A DNA stretch of 64,000 nucleotides from Panulirus ornatus (lineage: Eukaryota > Arthropoda > Malacostraca > Decapoda > Palinuridae): the NCBI RefSeq assembly GCF_036320965.1, contig NC_092225.1, positions 7,572,502 to 7,636,501 on the forward strand, written 5' to 3'. Numbering within the stretch: position 1 is the first letter of the stretch; each line of letters starts with the position of its first letter. Under the pieces are notes generated by a model that was given only the letters and a program-made list of their open reading frames with translations, did not search any database and had not been told where the DNA came from. Of this stretch, positions 45,622 to 57,989 are shown in pieces. The position numbers and the translations under genes were made by a program.

Positions 45622-46129
45622 TCACTCTTACAATGAAAAACCTGGAAACTTTCCTTCGCACATCAGCCTCCCCTCCCCATTCCCCCTTCCTATTCCCCCA
45701 CCTACCACCACTGTGAGCAGACTTTTTAAGGGAAAAATACACTCGGGTTACACTCCACGTTAAGTTCCAGGTCAATTATGCACAACGTGAGAGAGTCAAG
45801 GCTGGCTGAACACTCCAGATAATCATGTAAACAGTAAGAATGTTCTGTAAGAATCATACTAAGAAAAAAAAGATGTATATATATATATACATACAAAATA
45901 TATTCCAGAGCAAACGACAGGTATACTCAAGGTAAACTTACCCAAAAAATATTCAAAAGTGTCTAATTAAGCGAGGCACAAAGAGGCGCAGCATTTAAAA
46001 AACGGACACATGAGGGCCATACAGTCACGTCCACGAGACGCTGAGGGAATAATGACTACATTAGGATAATGAGGCGGCCATCACACCAGGGAGAGCCACC
46101 TCCGCCTCCCTGCCTGTCCGTCCGTCCCG

Positions 46130-46460
46130 CGCCAGGAAGGGAGGAAGGGGGGAGAGATATGGCAAGGGTGAGGAGGAGGAGGAGGAGGAGGAGGAGGAGG
46201 AGGAGAGAAAAGGGGGAAGCGAGGTGTGGGAGGGAGGGAGGGAGGGAGGAAGACAGATGGGATGGAGGGGTGGTGGAGGTGTGGAGATGGAGGGAGGGGA
46301 GAAGCGAGCAGTACAGAAGAAGGATGGATAACAGAAGACCTGATGATATGCGACGAGGTTATCTGATGGACGAGAGTAACAGTATCGTTTATATCTTATC
46401 TATAAAGATGGAGCCAAGAGGGTAAAGAGAGCGGGAGAGGGAAGGAAAAGGAGGGAGAGG
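46130..46460. repeat. Purine-rich block with (GGA)n
   Basis: About 12 GGA triplets at 46170-46205 and GGGAGGGAGG words around them. The Arg/Gly/Glu-rich 118-codon plus frame here is a by-product. Confidence 0.7.
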
Positions 46461-47039
46461 AGACTTGTTACTGAAAATATACGATGGAAAACGGAAAGTG
46501 AGGAAATATCATGAAGATAACTACAGGAAGAAAGGCTGATGATGATGACAGTGATAGTGATGACAATGATTTTGATACTGATAGCAATCCAAGTAAAGAT
46601 ATAATCAATATTGAAATAAAAGAAAAATAAAAAATACCTGACAGTATTCTTCTACAACCTCTATCATCATATTCTGTACATTATGTATCAACAGACACAT
46701 TTGAATCCAAAACATATTAAGTAAATATTTCTTCCACTTTACATGCGGATTCAATAATCAACAGATAATCATTTTTAGAATATTTGTAACAAATGTGCTG
46801 TATTTCAAAGAATAGTTTTCTTATATCAAGTATTCAAGAAAACTTATAAAGATATTCCAACAAAACATAAGTTGAATCTAACTGAACTTTCAGCTGTGTT
46901 TATATGTGTGCCATTATGAACGTCTACTTATAGACGAAGATATTGTATCAGATAACTGACCATTCTTTACCATAACTGTGTAAACACTTAAAACTGTACT
47001 GGTAACTACAACTCAAAAAAAATCACCATCATCTATACC
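46461..47039. other. Unassigned AT-rich stretch
   Basis: A GATGATGATGACAGTGATAG run at 46538-46580 is a decayed GAT repeat. No gene seen. Confidence 0.4.
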
Positions 47040-47424
47040 TGGATAATGCTAGAAGGTATGGTTCCAAACTTACATTCAGAATAACATCCTGCTGGCACGA
47101 CAGGCGTGGAAGACTGTAAAATCATAAACACAGAAAGAGAGAGCACTTTATACATCCGAGGCCCAAGAGTGTCCAACACCTTGCCAGCTAACATCAGAAA
47201 CAGCATGAGATGCGCAGTAGAGGAGTTCAAGAGTGCACGGGACGAGGACCTACAGAGCGTATCAGACCAGCCAGGCTGTGGGGGTTATGTGGGCCTGAAG
47301 GCTGCGGCTTCCAACACCAAGATTGACCAAAACCCAACTCTACAGCCTAAGCTCAGATCGGGCTGTTGGGACAGAAGACCCCGAGAGCTTCATCAGGTAC
47401 TCCATAGACTAAAAAATAACGAAT
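47040..47424 (+). pseudogene. CR1/L2-like LINE 3' end, best copy
   Basis: An open frame of 106 codons ends in TAA at 47424. It contains YIRGPRVSNTLPANIRNSM, equivalent to the FxxRxxxxWNSLPxxI block, EEFKSARDEDLQSVSDQPGC, equivalent to the xxFKxxLDxxL block of the LINE C-terminus, and GYVGLKAAASN. The CTGGCACGACAGGCGTGG block lies just upstream. Serves here as the reference for the same 3' end at 22720, 36540, 50880 and 51420. Confidence 0.6.
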
Positions 47425-50280
47425 AAGTCTAACAAGCGAATGAAATAAACTTTCAGACCTGTTATACTGAATTACATTAGGTGCGTTTCATTCTACATAA
47501 GTCCAGAGATAAGTATGGAAAACCACATTAATTATCAGCATCATCATGAATACTTCAGAAATGTAAAAATCATTTACAGATTAAGAATAAAAAGAATCAC
47601 TGTGTGATTTATAAAGCACATGCAACCATAAAGATCAGGAAAAAAAATCAGAAAATATTTTCTTCAGTTAAAATTATATTTACTTGGACTATAACACTAT
47701 GCTAAAGAAAAACAAAATAAAATGTTTCGTTTAAATAATTTTTAGTTTCGTAACTTGCCTCACTGCCAAATACAATACCTAACAATTTGAAGCTAACGCA
47801 AATCTTATAGAAGTCAAAAACTTTAATCTTATACTTGGGGAAATACAATGATATGATGGTCAGCAAATACACATTTTCCCCATTGATTTTGAAAAATGTC
47901 TAGAGTGTTTTGTTTTCGACTTCCTAATGATGCTAGTTAAGTGACTGGTTCTCCTTAAGAACTAATTCTTTCCTGGGAAGCTCCTGAAAAATCTCACTTG
48001 TGTGATTTTTCATCGTTCATGAAGTCTCATCTCCCCACAAATGATGCCATCCAGGTCCGTCCAGGCAGCTTGTCGTTGAACTTGAAGCATGCATAGCACA
48101 CCTGAAGCAGATCTTGCCAGTATATCTTTATTCCTCATTTCAACAGTTTCCAAAAGCGTCTGATTGGCAACAAATATTTCTTTATCAGCGTCTTCTTTTG
48201 CATCTATTTTTCTCCCCGTTTAGTACCGATACTGCTTGTGACCTATATATAATATTCGATTTCCTTCTGTTTGTCGTAATAATTCATTCTGGTTCACTTC
48301 TTCTCGATCCATCCCCTCTTGATAGTCTCTCTTTGAACTCACTTCACACGGTGGCCCGCCCCGGTACAAGCTGACACTAAGCCTCTAGTAATTGGTTTAT
48401 CAAGGAAGTGCAACATCTCCGTATGTTCTCATGATAAATTCTCCCCCTCACGAAAATCCTATTTCACCATCAGAATTTTCACATAAAACTTTTTCCTTTA
48501 AACATATGCACGGTCTGGGTAATCTATACGACGTGCTCAAAGTTCTACTATGAAAACCTATACTCAAACACAGTATTTCTGCATTTGTACTGGTTTTATA
48601 TTGGCAACTTACCTCTCAGTTGAAGTGATTTTACTCACCTTAAACAATACACAATAGCTCATCTGCATGACATGTCTTCCTTTCAATATCCTTCCTACAT
48701 TCCAGTGATTTAGTCATGTTTACCTTTACGATTCGAGCATTTGAAGTATTGTATCATCCTACTGTGTAAATGTAATGACTCAGTACAACAGGAGACAGCA
48801 GCAGTACTATATCTCCAAATCCATATCAAGGCCAGCTTTAACGTCCTTAATATAAAGATGGTTGATTGCTTTGTATGATGAATCAAATACAGGTCTTACA
48901 AATAAGTTGATTTCACATCTGCTTTAACATATCAAAAGCAACACTAACATTTCAGGTAAATCTTCAAGCAGAATATACAACTGTGATGTCTCTCTCTGTA
49001 AAAATTCTTAGAACTTTTAACGGAGTGGGGAAAACATCACATATGAAATTAATGTTTACCACAATTTCATATGGCTATCACAATATCTTGGACCAGATTC
49101 ACCTAAAATATGCACTGCTTGGTAGGTCTAATGATGGCTTGTAGTTCAGAGGTTTCCAGAGTTCTCACACAGCTGACCAGTGTTTCATTGTGCACTGCTG
49201 ACAGTTTTAATAACATCCATCTGCATGGATCGCACCGAATGAAAATGTCTCACGGTCGCCATTATGGTTTTATACGATAAAAATCCTTAAATTTTGCCTT
49301 TAGGATTTTGAAACATGAGGCAAGATCTTTTGATATTTCAATAATGCAACCAAATACATTCAATGCCTTGCCAGACTTATGAACAATTTGTATGGTTCAT
49401 TAACCTGTATCAATCATCCTTTTTAGAACTTTATTTAACAACACTTTGGACATTTCTCTAATCCTTCGTGTCAAAATACTAACCATCTGAAAGTAATACC
49501 AAAGTTCTGTTGAGTTTTATTCCTTTGTACAGACACAAGATATCATTAATCTGGTAAGCCATGTTACATGTCCAAACATTATGAATGTACAGAGTCTAGA
49601 AACCAATACATCTTTCCCACTCCAGTACCGGCTGTACAAGCATGGTGTGCTGCTCTCCAACTGTGATGGAGTACTTTCATCACATATATATATAAGTGAA
49701 TGGCTATGAGGGCCCTTTCCTCATCACCCATTCATCTTTTACCAGAATAAGGAGCAAGACCGGTATTAATGCTACTAATCAAGAGGTTTGTGATCATGCG
49801 AGTAAGAATTATATTACAATTTTGCTGCGTGGAATTACTGTCGTGAATATATCACTTAACCATCACATTCTAGTCATTTTCAAATGCAAGCAATATATTG
49901 CTTCAGCTCTAAGGATATCACCCCCTTAATGTCAGGCAAGTTCCGCTATCCTGACCGTACAAGTGGCTGACTTGTGGAACGCAACTTTGTTTGAGACGAA
50001 CTAAGTGAAAGATCAATTTCTTTACAACGTAGCGGTTGAAGTCCTTCATAATCACGTGCGGCTGTAATTAAATCAGAATGTGTTTTCCATTCATCCTTTT
50101 TCTATAATAACGAAGGGAGAGGTAGGTGGGGAAGAACCTCCTGCTTCACGACTTAGTCTCTCTTATCTGCACACATTAGAGAGTCAGCCTACATCAAAAT
50201 GTCCTCCAGCAGATGACTCTGCCGCAGATCATCGGCTCTCCTGTCACTCCTTGCACTGTTCTATGTAACTTTTAGCACCT
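47425..50280. other. Unassigned AT-rich stretch, no gene seen
   Basis: The longest repeat-poor interval in the window. Frames stay under 90 codons (48114-48374, 49696-49929 and 50080-50268 on plus) and none shows a recognised motif. Could be intergenic, intronic or very old mobile DNA. Confidence 0.4.
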
Positions 50281-50700
50281 TCAACCTCATACATATCTCC
50301 CACTTCGGAACTTCCATCTCATTCTAAACTCCCACCACATCACTCCTACCACACCCTCATCCTCACTCACAATAACTTCAACAGTCCTAATCCCACAATC
50401 ACAACATCCTTAACAGCCTTACTACACCACCATACCATTCCCGTCACATCATCACCACAACACTATTCTTTACTATAACAACAACCCAAGACGACAGCAT
50501 CCCAAACACTTTCCCACCGTAAAACCAACTCTACCACATAACTCTTCAGTAACCTTCCCTCACCTTAACGCTAACCCAGCAATAACATCAACCCAAAACG
50601 ACAGTTCCAACCAGACCACCACACCATAAGAGCACTAACGCAACATTAACACCAACATCGTCATTCACCAAGATATCCCAAAATTAACACTACTTCGAAA
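50280..50700. repeat. C/A-rich low-complexity block
   Basis: CACCACA, CAACAAC and ACCACAC words dominate and G is nearly absent on the plus strand. No fixed period seen. Confidence 0.5.
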
Positions 50701-50879
50701 TATGATTTTCCCATCATAGATACTATACGAAAGACTCTGTCTCCACGACCATGGGGTTGAGTCAACCGCATTCACGTAAGCACCTTTGGTAGGTATCAGT
50801 ATTGTAGGATTAGGGTGTTCATGCTCGCAGGCTGGCAGAAAGCAGGGAGGCCCACTACATGTGCTACCCCTCTACCCAA

Positions 50880-51090
50880 CCCATCATAGACAGATTGAGA
50901 AAATACGATACACAAACAGGACTAGGAGTCTGTTCAACTTATCCTCCACAACTATTATAAAAACTATGGACTTTCCAAGAGAAAACATCAGTAACTCACA
51001 AGACAAAAGCCCGGAGAGTGTACTTAATCAGCCATGATGTGGAAGTTAGGTAGATCTCTGACTCACGGCCTCAAACAGCCTGAATGGGTG
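50880..51090 (+). pseudogene. CR1/L2-like LINE 3'-end fragment
   Basis: RTRSLFNLSST (about 50923-50955) followed by a short charged stretch, SPESVLNQP (51008-51034) equivalent to DLQSVSDQP, then TGATGTGGAAGTTAGGTAG and GCCTCAAACAGCCTGAATGG, matching the 3' sequences at 51815 and 47290. Confidence 0.45.
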
Positions 51091-51419
51091 GAAGAAGCAA
51101 CAGGACATCCTGGTCCCCAACGTCATTCCTAATACAACCCTAGAACACTACAACACCGTCTCCACCATTCTCTGTCACCCTTCATACATAATGACATCTC
51201 GCTGGATACGGTGCTAGGGCTATGCCGTAACAGAACAATATTTGTCTATTCAAAAAAAGACGATAGGGTGGATTCCACGCACGCTCACGACGAGAGAAAC
51301 GGAAATTTACCGATGACGCTCTTCAAAGGCACTCATACTCTCCCGTTTGGGACACTGTTATGTTCTAACACCACATTTCAGAGCGAACGAGATTGCAGAG
51401 TTACAAAGTGTGCAAAGAG
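51091..51419. other. Unassigned stretch
   Basis: Possibly the missing upstream part of the LINE fragment that follows. No block can be aligned with confidence. Confidence 0.3.
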
Positions 51420-51880
51420 CTTTCAAAGTCGGTAGTGGCACGTAAAACAAATTCAAACTACTGGGAACGACTGAAAGCACTAAAGAGTAGACGGGAAAGA
51501 CTGATTAAATTTTTTGCTTCGAGAATCTAGGGAAGGCATGGTCTACAATCTACTCTGGAAAATAGTCCCCTGTAGGCACGACATGAATGACTGCCTGCAA
51601 AATATTAAAAATGAAACTGGATGGAACAACAAACACCATAAAACAATGTCGTTAGCATCCGGGGCTCAAAATTGTTTAATGCATTACCAGCCGACCATTA
51701 GAAAGACTCTATGAACCTTTCAGCAGAGAAATTTACAAAGGACCTCAACGAGTACCAACAACGTATGCCAGACCAGCCAGGAATGTGGCTGTTACGTTGG
51801 CCCATGAGCCGCAGCCTCCAACAGCCTGAATGAGCATAGTAACCATGCGGCAGCTTGGTAGGTGACCATACTGTGTGAGT
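51420..51880 (+). pseudogene. CR1/L2-like LINE fragment, C-terminal part and 3' end
   Basis: ERLKALKSRRERLIKFF (about 51468-51518) resembles the ERLxxLxxxSLxxRRxRxxLI block. CCCTGTAGGCACGACATGAA (about 51569) corresponds to CTGGCACGACAGGCGTGGAA. AGAAATTTACAAAGGACCTC (51726) and ATGCCAGACCAGCCAGGA (51765) lead to GCCGCAGCCTCCAACAGCCT. Frames shift at least twice. Confidence 0.5.
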
Positions 51881-51909
51881 AAGAATAACCAACGAAGCCA
51901 TTAAATAAG

Positions 51910-51911
<2 letters not shown>

Positions 51912-51955
<44 letters not shown>
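51912..51955. repeat. (TG)n microsatellite
   Basis: Pure TG run just after the LINE 3' end. Confidence 0.95.
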
Positions 51956-51957
<2 letters not shown>

Positions 51958-52580
51958 AGGGGAGGAGGCATATCACACCTAAACACAACCTCCAACCACG
52001 GCCCTAACCCTCATCATGGACCATCAAACATCACAACCACAGCCCTATCCCTCACCAGTCCACTGTCCCAATTTACCTCCACGGCCGTAACCCTAACCAA
52101 TCGTCGTCCCATATCACAATCCCCCCCCACTACAGAGCCATCCACTTTCAACCCCAGATCTACCAAAACACATATCCTATCCTTACAAAGACCCATACCA
52201 CTGCTGTCTACATCCCTGGTCATATAGTGCAAACCTTCCCGCCATACATTCTCCATCACACTAACCTCCACCACATCACGCTCCACCACTACACCGCCCA
52301 CCACCATAACACAAACCTTTAAAACAATACCGCCCTCTATCACACCACTACATCACTAAACCACATTACACCACAATACCACCTCCATCACCATGAATCT
52401 ACCCCCCTCCTACCACCACAACACCACCCTCCATCACAACACCAACACCACCCTTCACCACAGCACCATTCTCCACCACACTCCACCAATACATCATCCC
52501 CGATGGAGTAACGGGAATACACTAAGACTTCCAGCCAACTCTAAATGCATGGAAAAAGTTTCGGGAGAAAAATATCACCA
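51956..52580. repeat. CCA/ACC-rich low-complexity block
   Basis: CACCACCATCACAAC-type words across the interval; no fixed period. No gene seen. Confidence 0.55.
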
Positions 52581-52582
52581 GC

Positions 52583-55380
52583 TCTTGCCCCGGGCAAACA
52601 AGGTATCCTGTCCTGGGCAAGCAAGGTATCCTGTCCTGGGCAAGTAAGGTCTCTTGTCCTGGGCAAGCAAGGTATCCCGTCCTGGGCAAGTAAGGTCTCT
52701 TGTCCAGGGCAAGCAAGGTATCCTGTCCTGGGCAAGTAAGGTCTCTTGTCCTGGGCAAGCAAGGTATCCTGTCCTGGGCAAGTAAGGTCTCTTGTCCTGG
52801 GCAAGCAAGGTATCCTGTCCTGGGCAAGTAAAGTCTCTTGTCCTGGGAAAGCAAGGTATCCTGTCCTGGGCAAGTAAGGTCTCTTGTCCTGGGCAAGCAA
52901 GGTATCCTGTCCTTGGCAAGTAAGGTCTCTTGTCCTGGGCAAGCAAGGTATCCTATCCTGGGCAAGTAAGGTCTCTTGTCCTGGGCAAGCAAGGTATCCT
53001 GTCCTGGGCAAGTAAGGTCTCTTGTCCTGGGCAAGCAAGGTATCCTGTCCTGGGCAAGTAAGGTCTCTTGTCCTGGGCAAGCAAGGTATCCTGTCCTGGG
53101 CAAGTAAGGTCTCTTGTCCTGGGCAAGCAAGGTATCCTGTCCTGGGCAAGTAAAGTCTCTTGTCCTGGGCAAGCAAGGTATCCTGTCCTGGGCAAGCAAG
53201 GTATCCTGTCCTGGGCAAGTAAAGTCTCTTCTCCTGGGCAAGCAAGGTATCCTGTCCTGGGCAAGTAAGGTCTCTTGTCCAGGGCAAGCAAGATATCCTG
53301 TCCTGGGCAAGTAAGGTCTCTTGTCCTGGGCAAGCAAGGTATCCTGTCCTGGGCAAGTAAGGTCTCTTGTCCTGGGCAAGCAAGGTTTCCTGTCCTGGGC
53401 AAGTAAAGTCTCTTGTCCTGGGCAAGCAAGGTATCCTGTCCTGGGCAAGCAAGGTATCCTGTCCTGGGCAAGTAAAGTCTCTTGTCCTGGGCAAGCAAGG
53501 TATCCTGTCCTGGGCAAGTAAGGTCTCTTGTCCTGGGCAAGCAAAGAATCCTGTCCTTGGCAAGTAAGGACTCTTGTCCTGGGCAAGCAAGGTATCCTGT
53601 CCTGGGCAAGTAAGGACTCTTGTCCTGGGCAAGCAAGGTATCCTGTCCTGGGCAAGTAAAGTCTCTTGTCCTGGGCAAGCAAGGTATCCTGTCCTGGGCA
53701 AGTAAAGTCTCTTGTCCTGGGCAAGCAAGGTATCCTGTCCTGGGCAAGCAAGGTATCCTGTCCTGGGCAAGTAAGGTCTCTTGTCCTGGGCAAGCAAGGT
53801 ATCCTGTCCTGGGCAAGTAAGGTCTCTTGTCCTGGGCAAGCAAGGTTTCCTGTCCTGGGCAAGTAAAGTCTCTTGTCCTGGGCAAGCAAGGTATCCTGTC
53901 CTGGGCAAGTAAGGTCTCTTGTCCTGGGCAAGCAAGGTATCCTGTCCTTGGCAAGTAAGGTCTCTTGTCCTGGGCAAGCAAGGTATCCTGTCCTGGGCAA
54001 GTAAGGTCTCTTGTCCTGGGCAAGCAAGGTATCCTGTCCTGGGCAAGTAAGGTCTCTTGTCCTGGGCAAGCAAGGTTTCCTGTCCTGGGCAAGTAAAGTC
54101 TCTTGTCCTGGGCAAGCAAGGTATCCTGTCCTGGGCAAGTAAAGTCTCTTGTCCTGGGCAAGCAAGGTATCCTGTCCTGGGCAAGTAAGGTCTCTTGTCC
54201 TGGGCAAGCAAGGTATCCTGTCCTTGGCAAGTAAGGTCTCTTCTCCTGGGTAAGCAAGGTATCCTGTCCTGGGCAAGTAAGGTCTCTTGTCCTGGGCAAG
54301 CAAGGTATCCTGTCCTGGGCAAGTAAGGTATCCTGTCCTGGGCAAGCAAGGTATCCTGTCCTGGGCAAGCAAGGTATCCTGTCCTGGGCAAGCAAGGTAT
54401 CCTGTCCTGGGCAAGTAAGGTCTCTTGTCCTGGGCAAGCAAGGTATCCTGTCCTGGGCAAGTAAGGTCTCTTGTCCTGGGCAAGCAAGGTATCCTGTCCT
54501 GGGCAAGTCTCTTGTCCTGGGCAAGCAAGGTATCCTGTCCTGGGCAAGTAAGGTCTCTTGTCCTGGGCAAGCAAGGTATCCTGTCCTGGGCAAGTAAAGT
54601 CTCTTGTCCTGGGCAAGCAAGGTATCCTGTCCTGGGCAAGTAAGGTCTCTTGTCCTGGGCAAGCAAGGTATCCTGTCCTGGGCATGTAAGGTCTCTTGTC
54701 CTGGGCAAGCAAGGTATCCTGTCCTGGGCAAGTAAAGTCTCTTGTCCTGGGCAAGCAAGGTATCCTGTCCTGGGCATGTAAGGTCTCTTGTCCTGGGCAA
54801 GCAAGGTATCCTGTCCTGGGCAAGTAAGGTCTCTTGTCCTGGGCAAGCAAGGTATCCTGTCCTGGGCAAGTAAAGTCTCTTGTCCTGGGCAAGCAAGGTA
54901 TCCTGTCCTGGGCAAGTAAGGTCTCTTGTCCTGGGCAAGCAAGGTATCCTGTCCTTGGCAAGTAAGGTCTCTTGTCCTGGGCAAGCAAGGTATCCTGTCC
55001 TGGGCATGTAAGGTCTCTTGTCCTGGGCAAGCAAGGTATCCTGTCCTGGGCAAGTAAGGTCTCTTGTCCTGGGCAAGCAAGGTATCCTGTCCTGGGCAAG
55101 TAAAGTCTCTTGTCCTGGGCAAGCAAGGTATCCTGTCCTGGGCAAGTAAGGTCTCTTGTCCTGGGCAAGCAAGGTATCCTGTCCTGGGCATGTAAGGTCT
55201 CTTGTCCTGGGCAAGCAAGGTATCCTGTCCTGGGCATGTAAGGTCTCTTGTCCTGGGCAAGTAAGGTCTCTCGTCCTGGGCAAATAAGGTATCCTGTCCT
55301 GAGCAAATAAGGTCCATTGCCCTTGGCAAACAAGCTATTCTGTCCTGGGCAAGTAAGGTCCCTTGCCTCGGGCAAGTAAG
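52583..55380. repeat. 46-bp dimeric satellite-like array
   Basis: Two 23-bp half units alternate: GGCAAGCAAGGTATCCTGTC plus CTG, and GGCAAGTAAGGTCTCTTGTC plus CTG. About 60 dimers fill 2.8 kb with low divergence. The strict alternation breaks where two first-type halves adjoin (about 53180, 53440, 53740 and 54310-54410). A 5-bp deletion lies near 54508. Outer units (52583-52610 and 55260-55380) are more diverged. Because 23 and 46 are not multiples of 3 and the units carry no stop on the minus strand, all three minus frames stay open for 776-944 codons. No gene is called; codon use simply follows the repeat. Confidence 0.96.
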
Positions 55381-55553
55381 GTGCCTCTCGTTGAAGAAAT
55401 TATAAACTTTGTAAAACGCTCACTTAAAGCAATTTTTTTTTCTTTTTTTTTAGGAGGTAAACTTTGATGGAGGAGCATCACCAGCTGCTGCTGACTCTAA
55501 TTGCTTTCTGTCCCTGCTGGCCAGCCCCCAGCACCTCCACACGTCTGACTTGT

Positions 55554-55554
<1 letters not shown>

Positions 55555-55627
<73 letters not shown>
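55555..55627. repeat. (CT)n microsatellite
   Basis: Pure CT run. Confidence 0.95.
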
Positions 55628-55630
<3 letters not shown>

Positions 55631-56061
55631 GCTGTAGCTGTTGCAGGGGGAAGGCAGCCACCAACCAGGGAGGTACACTACACCGGCACTGCCCACCCTG
55701 ATTATCAGAAGCATTTATTATAAGAGGGCTTCAGCCGCTTCAGTGGCTGTCATGTTTCCTCTCCTTTGGTCCGGTCAGATGCCTTTTTTTTCCCGCAACA
55801 CTCACCCGTGGGCTGCAGGCTTACAGTCCACAAACTATACGACACTCTCTCCTTCTCTCACGTAACACTACACAACATATATTACTCACACGATTCGTTC
55901 TTCGTAACTCGCCTTCTTTTTTTTCTAATGACGTGAGGGCTACGCACTAGTCCTATCTTTTGCCAAAAACCTCGTTGTAAGCTCTCATAAGTAAATACCC
56001 TCTTTCTATCTACCTATCTAACTATCTATCTCTAACCTGGTACAACTGGAACTACGTAACT

Positions 56062-56063
<2 letters not shown>
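55628..56063. other. Unassigned stretch, no gene seen
   Basis: Short TATC-like run at 56008-56032; otherwise single-copy-looking. Confidence 0.35.

Positions 56064-56150
<87 letters not shown>
56064..56150. repeat. (TA)n microsatellite
   Basis: Pure TA run, left boundary of the unit at 56151. Confidence 0.95.
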
Positions 56151-56152
<2 letters not shown>

Positions 56153-56321
56153 CTAACAGTCCACGGGGAAAATGAAACACGATAAGTTCCCAAGTGCACT
56201 TTCGTGTAATAATCACGTCATCAGGGAAGACACAAGAGAGTAATATAACAGTTATAGTCAGTTGATATACATCGAAGAGACGAAGCTAGGACGTCATTTG
56301 GTAAACATGCGATAGTCCAAG

Positions 56322-56322
<1 letters not shown>
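56151..56322 (-). mobile_element. Penelope-like end fragment with hammerhead motif, longest copy
   Basis: Begins TTCCTAACAGTCCACGGGG and matches 19122-19233 closely. Unlike that copy it does not fold back but continues on the plus strand through ATATACATCGAAGAGACGAA and GCTAGGACGTCATTTGGTAA to 56322. The plus-strand frame there reads YIEETKLGRHLVNMR before a stop. It sits between two (TA)n tracts. The hammerhead-like motif is on the minus strand. Confidence 0.5.
56188..56228 (-). ncRNA. Hammerhead ribozyme-like motif, locus 4
   Basis: Minus strand: TTCC (56228-56225), CTGATGA (56224-56218), stem II region CGTGATTATTACAC (56217-56204), GAAA (56203-56200), stem III GTGCACTT (56199-56192), then GGGA (56191-56188). 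Stem I pairs TTCC with GGGA through one U.G wobble, a pairing-preserving change relative to locus 2. The base beside the CTGATGA box is C here and T at locus 2, in the position assumed to be unpaired. Confidence 0.5.

Positions 56323-56408
<86 letters not shown>
56323..56408. repeat. (AT)n microsatellite
   Basis: Pure AT run, right boundary of the unit. Confidence 0.95.
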
Positions 56409-56410
<2 letters not shown>

Positions 56411-57989
56411 TTCCATTCGAACTAGGTTGGGCTATAAATATTCATGGGAATTTGCCCCTGCTGATGATGATGAACAGACCATATGGAAACTTTTCCAACA
56501 CTGCTATTCCTACACCTTGACACATTATGTAGTACTTGATTGTTGTAAAATCAATGCGATCAGAGATGATTCTTACCAAACATTGCAAGATGTGCGCAAA
56601 CACTTCATCCATAACAACGCTCTAACTCGGATACTTGAGAAGTATCGTAACACTGAGCACTGTAAATAGTTCTTTTGTTATCTATCTTGATACGTAATCC
56701 AAACATTGTTGTTCAACTGCTGTAAATTCACTTACCATATAATCTGGCAAAACATCCACTGGCGAAAAATTAATTGTTTCCTAAACCAGGTTAACTCTTG
56801 TCTCACTATGTAACCTATCAAGTATTTCGATCACTGAGGTCCAGCCCCTGGACATTTTATGCATTCTGTACCCTCTCTCTTTAAACCACCGCCCACAGCG
56901 GGGGTGGGAATGCACGGTAAAATAGCCGCCTTTGCAGCTAAAATCAAACTCACCACTCACGTCTTGGTGTAATGCTGCCGCCGACGCTTGACTTCTGATG
57001 ACATCCGCCGAAGACTAGACCAACCTCGCTACTCCACATGACCACTGTTCCTCTAGGCTAATTTTTACTCACATATTCAGTGACGCTAACCCTTGGTTCA
57101 GTTATTTTCGGAAGTACAGAGTACGAGGATTGAGATCAGAATGTGTTTTAGATTCATCATTCCCTACTGTCCTCTAGCCAACAGCCGTCTTGTCGTAGAC
57201 ACTTAGGTCTTCAGCTAATCTGTCCAACTCATGCATTTCCATACAAACGAGGTCTGTCTCTATCCCAGTCTAAGAAAAACCCTCCCTGGTGAGGGCTTGG
57301 TCACAAAACTGTTTGATGCTGCAGGTCGCATTCTAATACATGTTGCGCAGCCTGGAGGAAAGTGTTCAGTCCCTTTCTGAATCAGTGTAGTTGTCTTCCC
57401 AAGGTTTTCAGAATATTTTCTGGTGGAAGGTTGAACAGACGTGGAACTCTAAGAACTACAATTTTCTCTCATACTTTCTCCAACAACTCTGTTCATGAGA
57501 AGTCTTAAATTTGCATCTTCCCGGTCAGTTATTCCAGGAAGTGTTTATCGCCATCTTTCTCTGATATATCCAAAATACCCGCACTATTTTTTTCTTCCGT
57601 AACTTACCTCACTAACGATGTATTCCAAATTAATAAGAGATGAAGCTACGGCAGAGTAACATAACAATCTGGAATCAGGTTGTTGTTAGTGAGCTGCACT
57701 ACAACGCTATATGAGAAACACGGAGGAAAAGGTCTTAGTCTGAATAGCAAATACACTTGAAGGTGCAGCAGTGCTCGACCTGACAAGACAATTGTGATTA
57801 CCAGCAAGAATCACGACCACGAAACACGTACCGGATGCCCGCAGGTGTACGTGAGGCGTGAGCGTTGCCAGCCTATACACAAAGGTCTTCCTCCCTACCT
57901 GACATGTACGTACTACACGTCGACTTCGTGTGCTCGTCTCTACTTCCAATAGCTCGGTCAGAGACCATGGTCCACTGTTGCTCCTCTGA
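56409..57989. other. Unassigned stretch
   Basis: An 80-codon plus frame (56427-56669) is not recognised. 57240-57480 on minus may be more LINE DNA upstream or downstream of the copy at 57990-59500, but no block is convincing. 56880-57010 is C/G-richer single-copy-looking DNA. Confidence 0.3.

Noticed and set aside
52541..55375. Minus-strand frames of 935, 944 and 776 codons
   Set aside because: They translate the 46-bp array in three phases with the same residue pattern. Length comes from the unit lacking stops, not from coding constraint.
56427..56669. 80-codon plus-strand frame after a (TA)n tract
   Set aside because: No recognisable motif and no supporting context. Kept as unassigned instead of a hypothetical gene.
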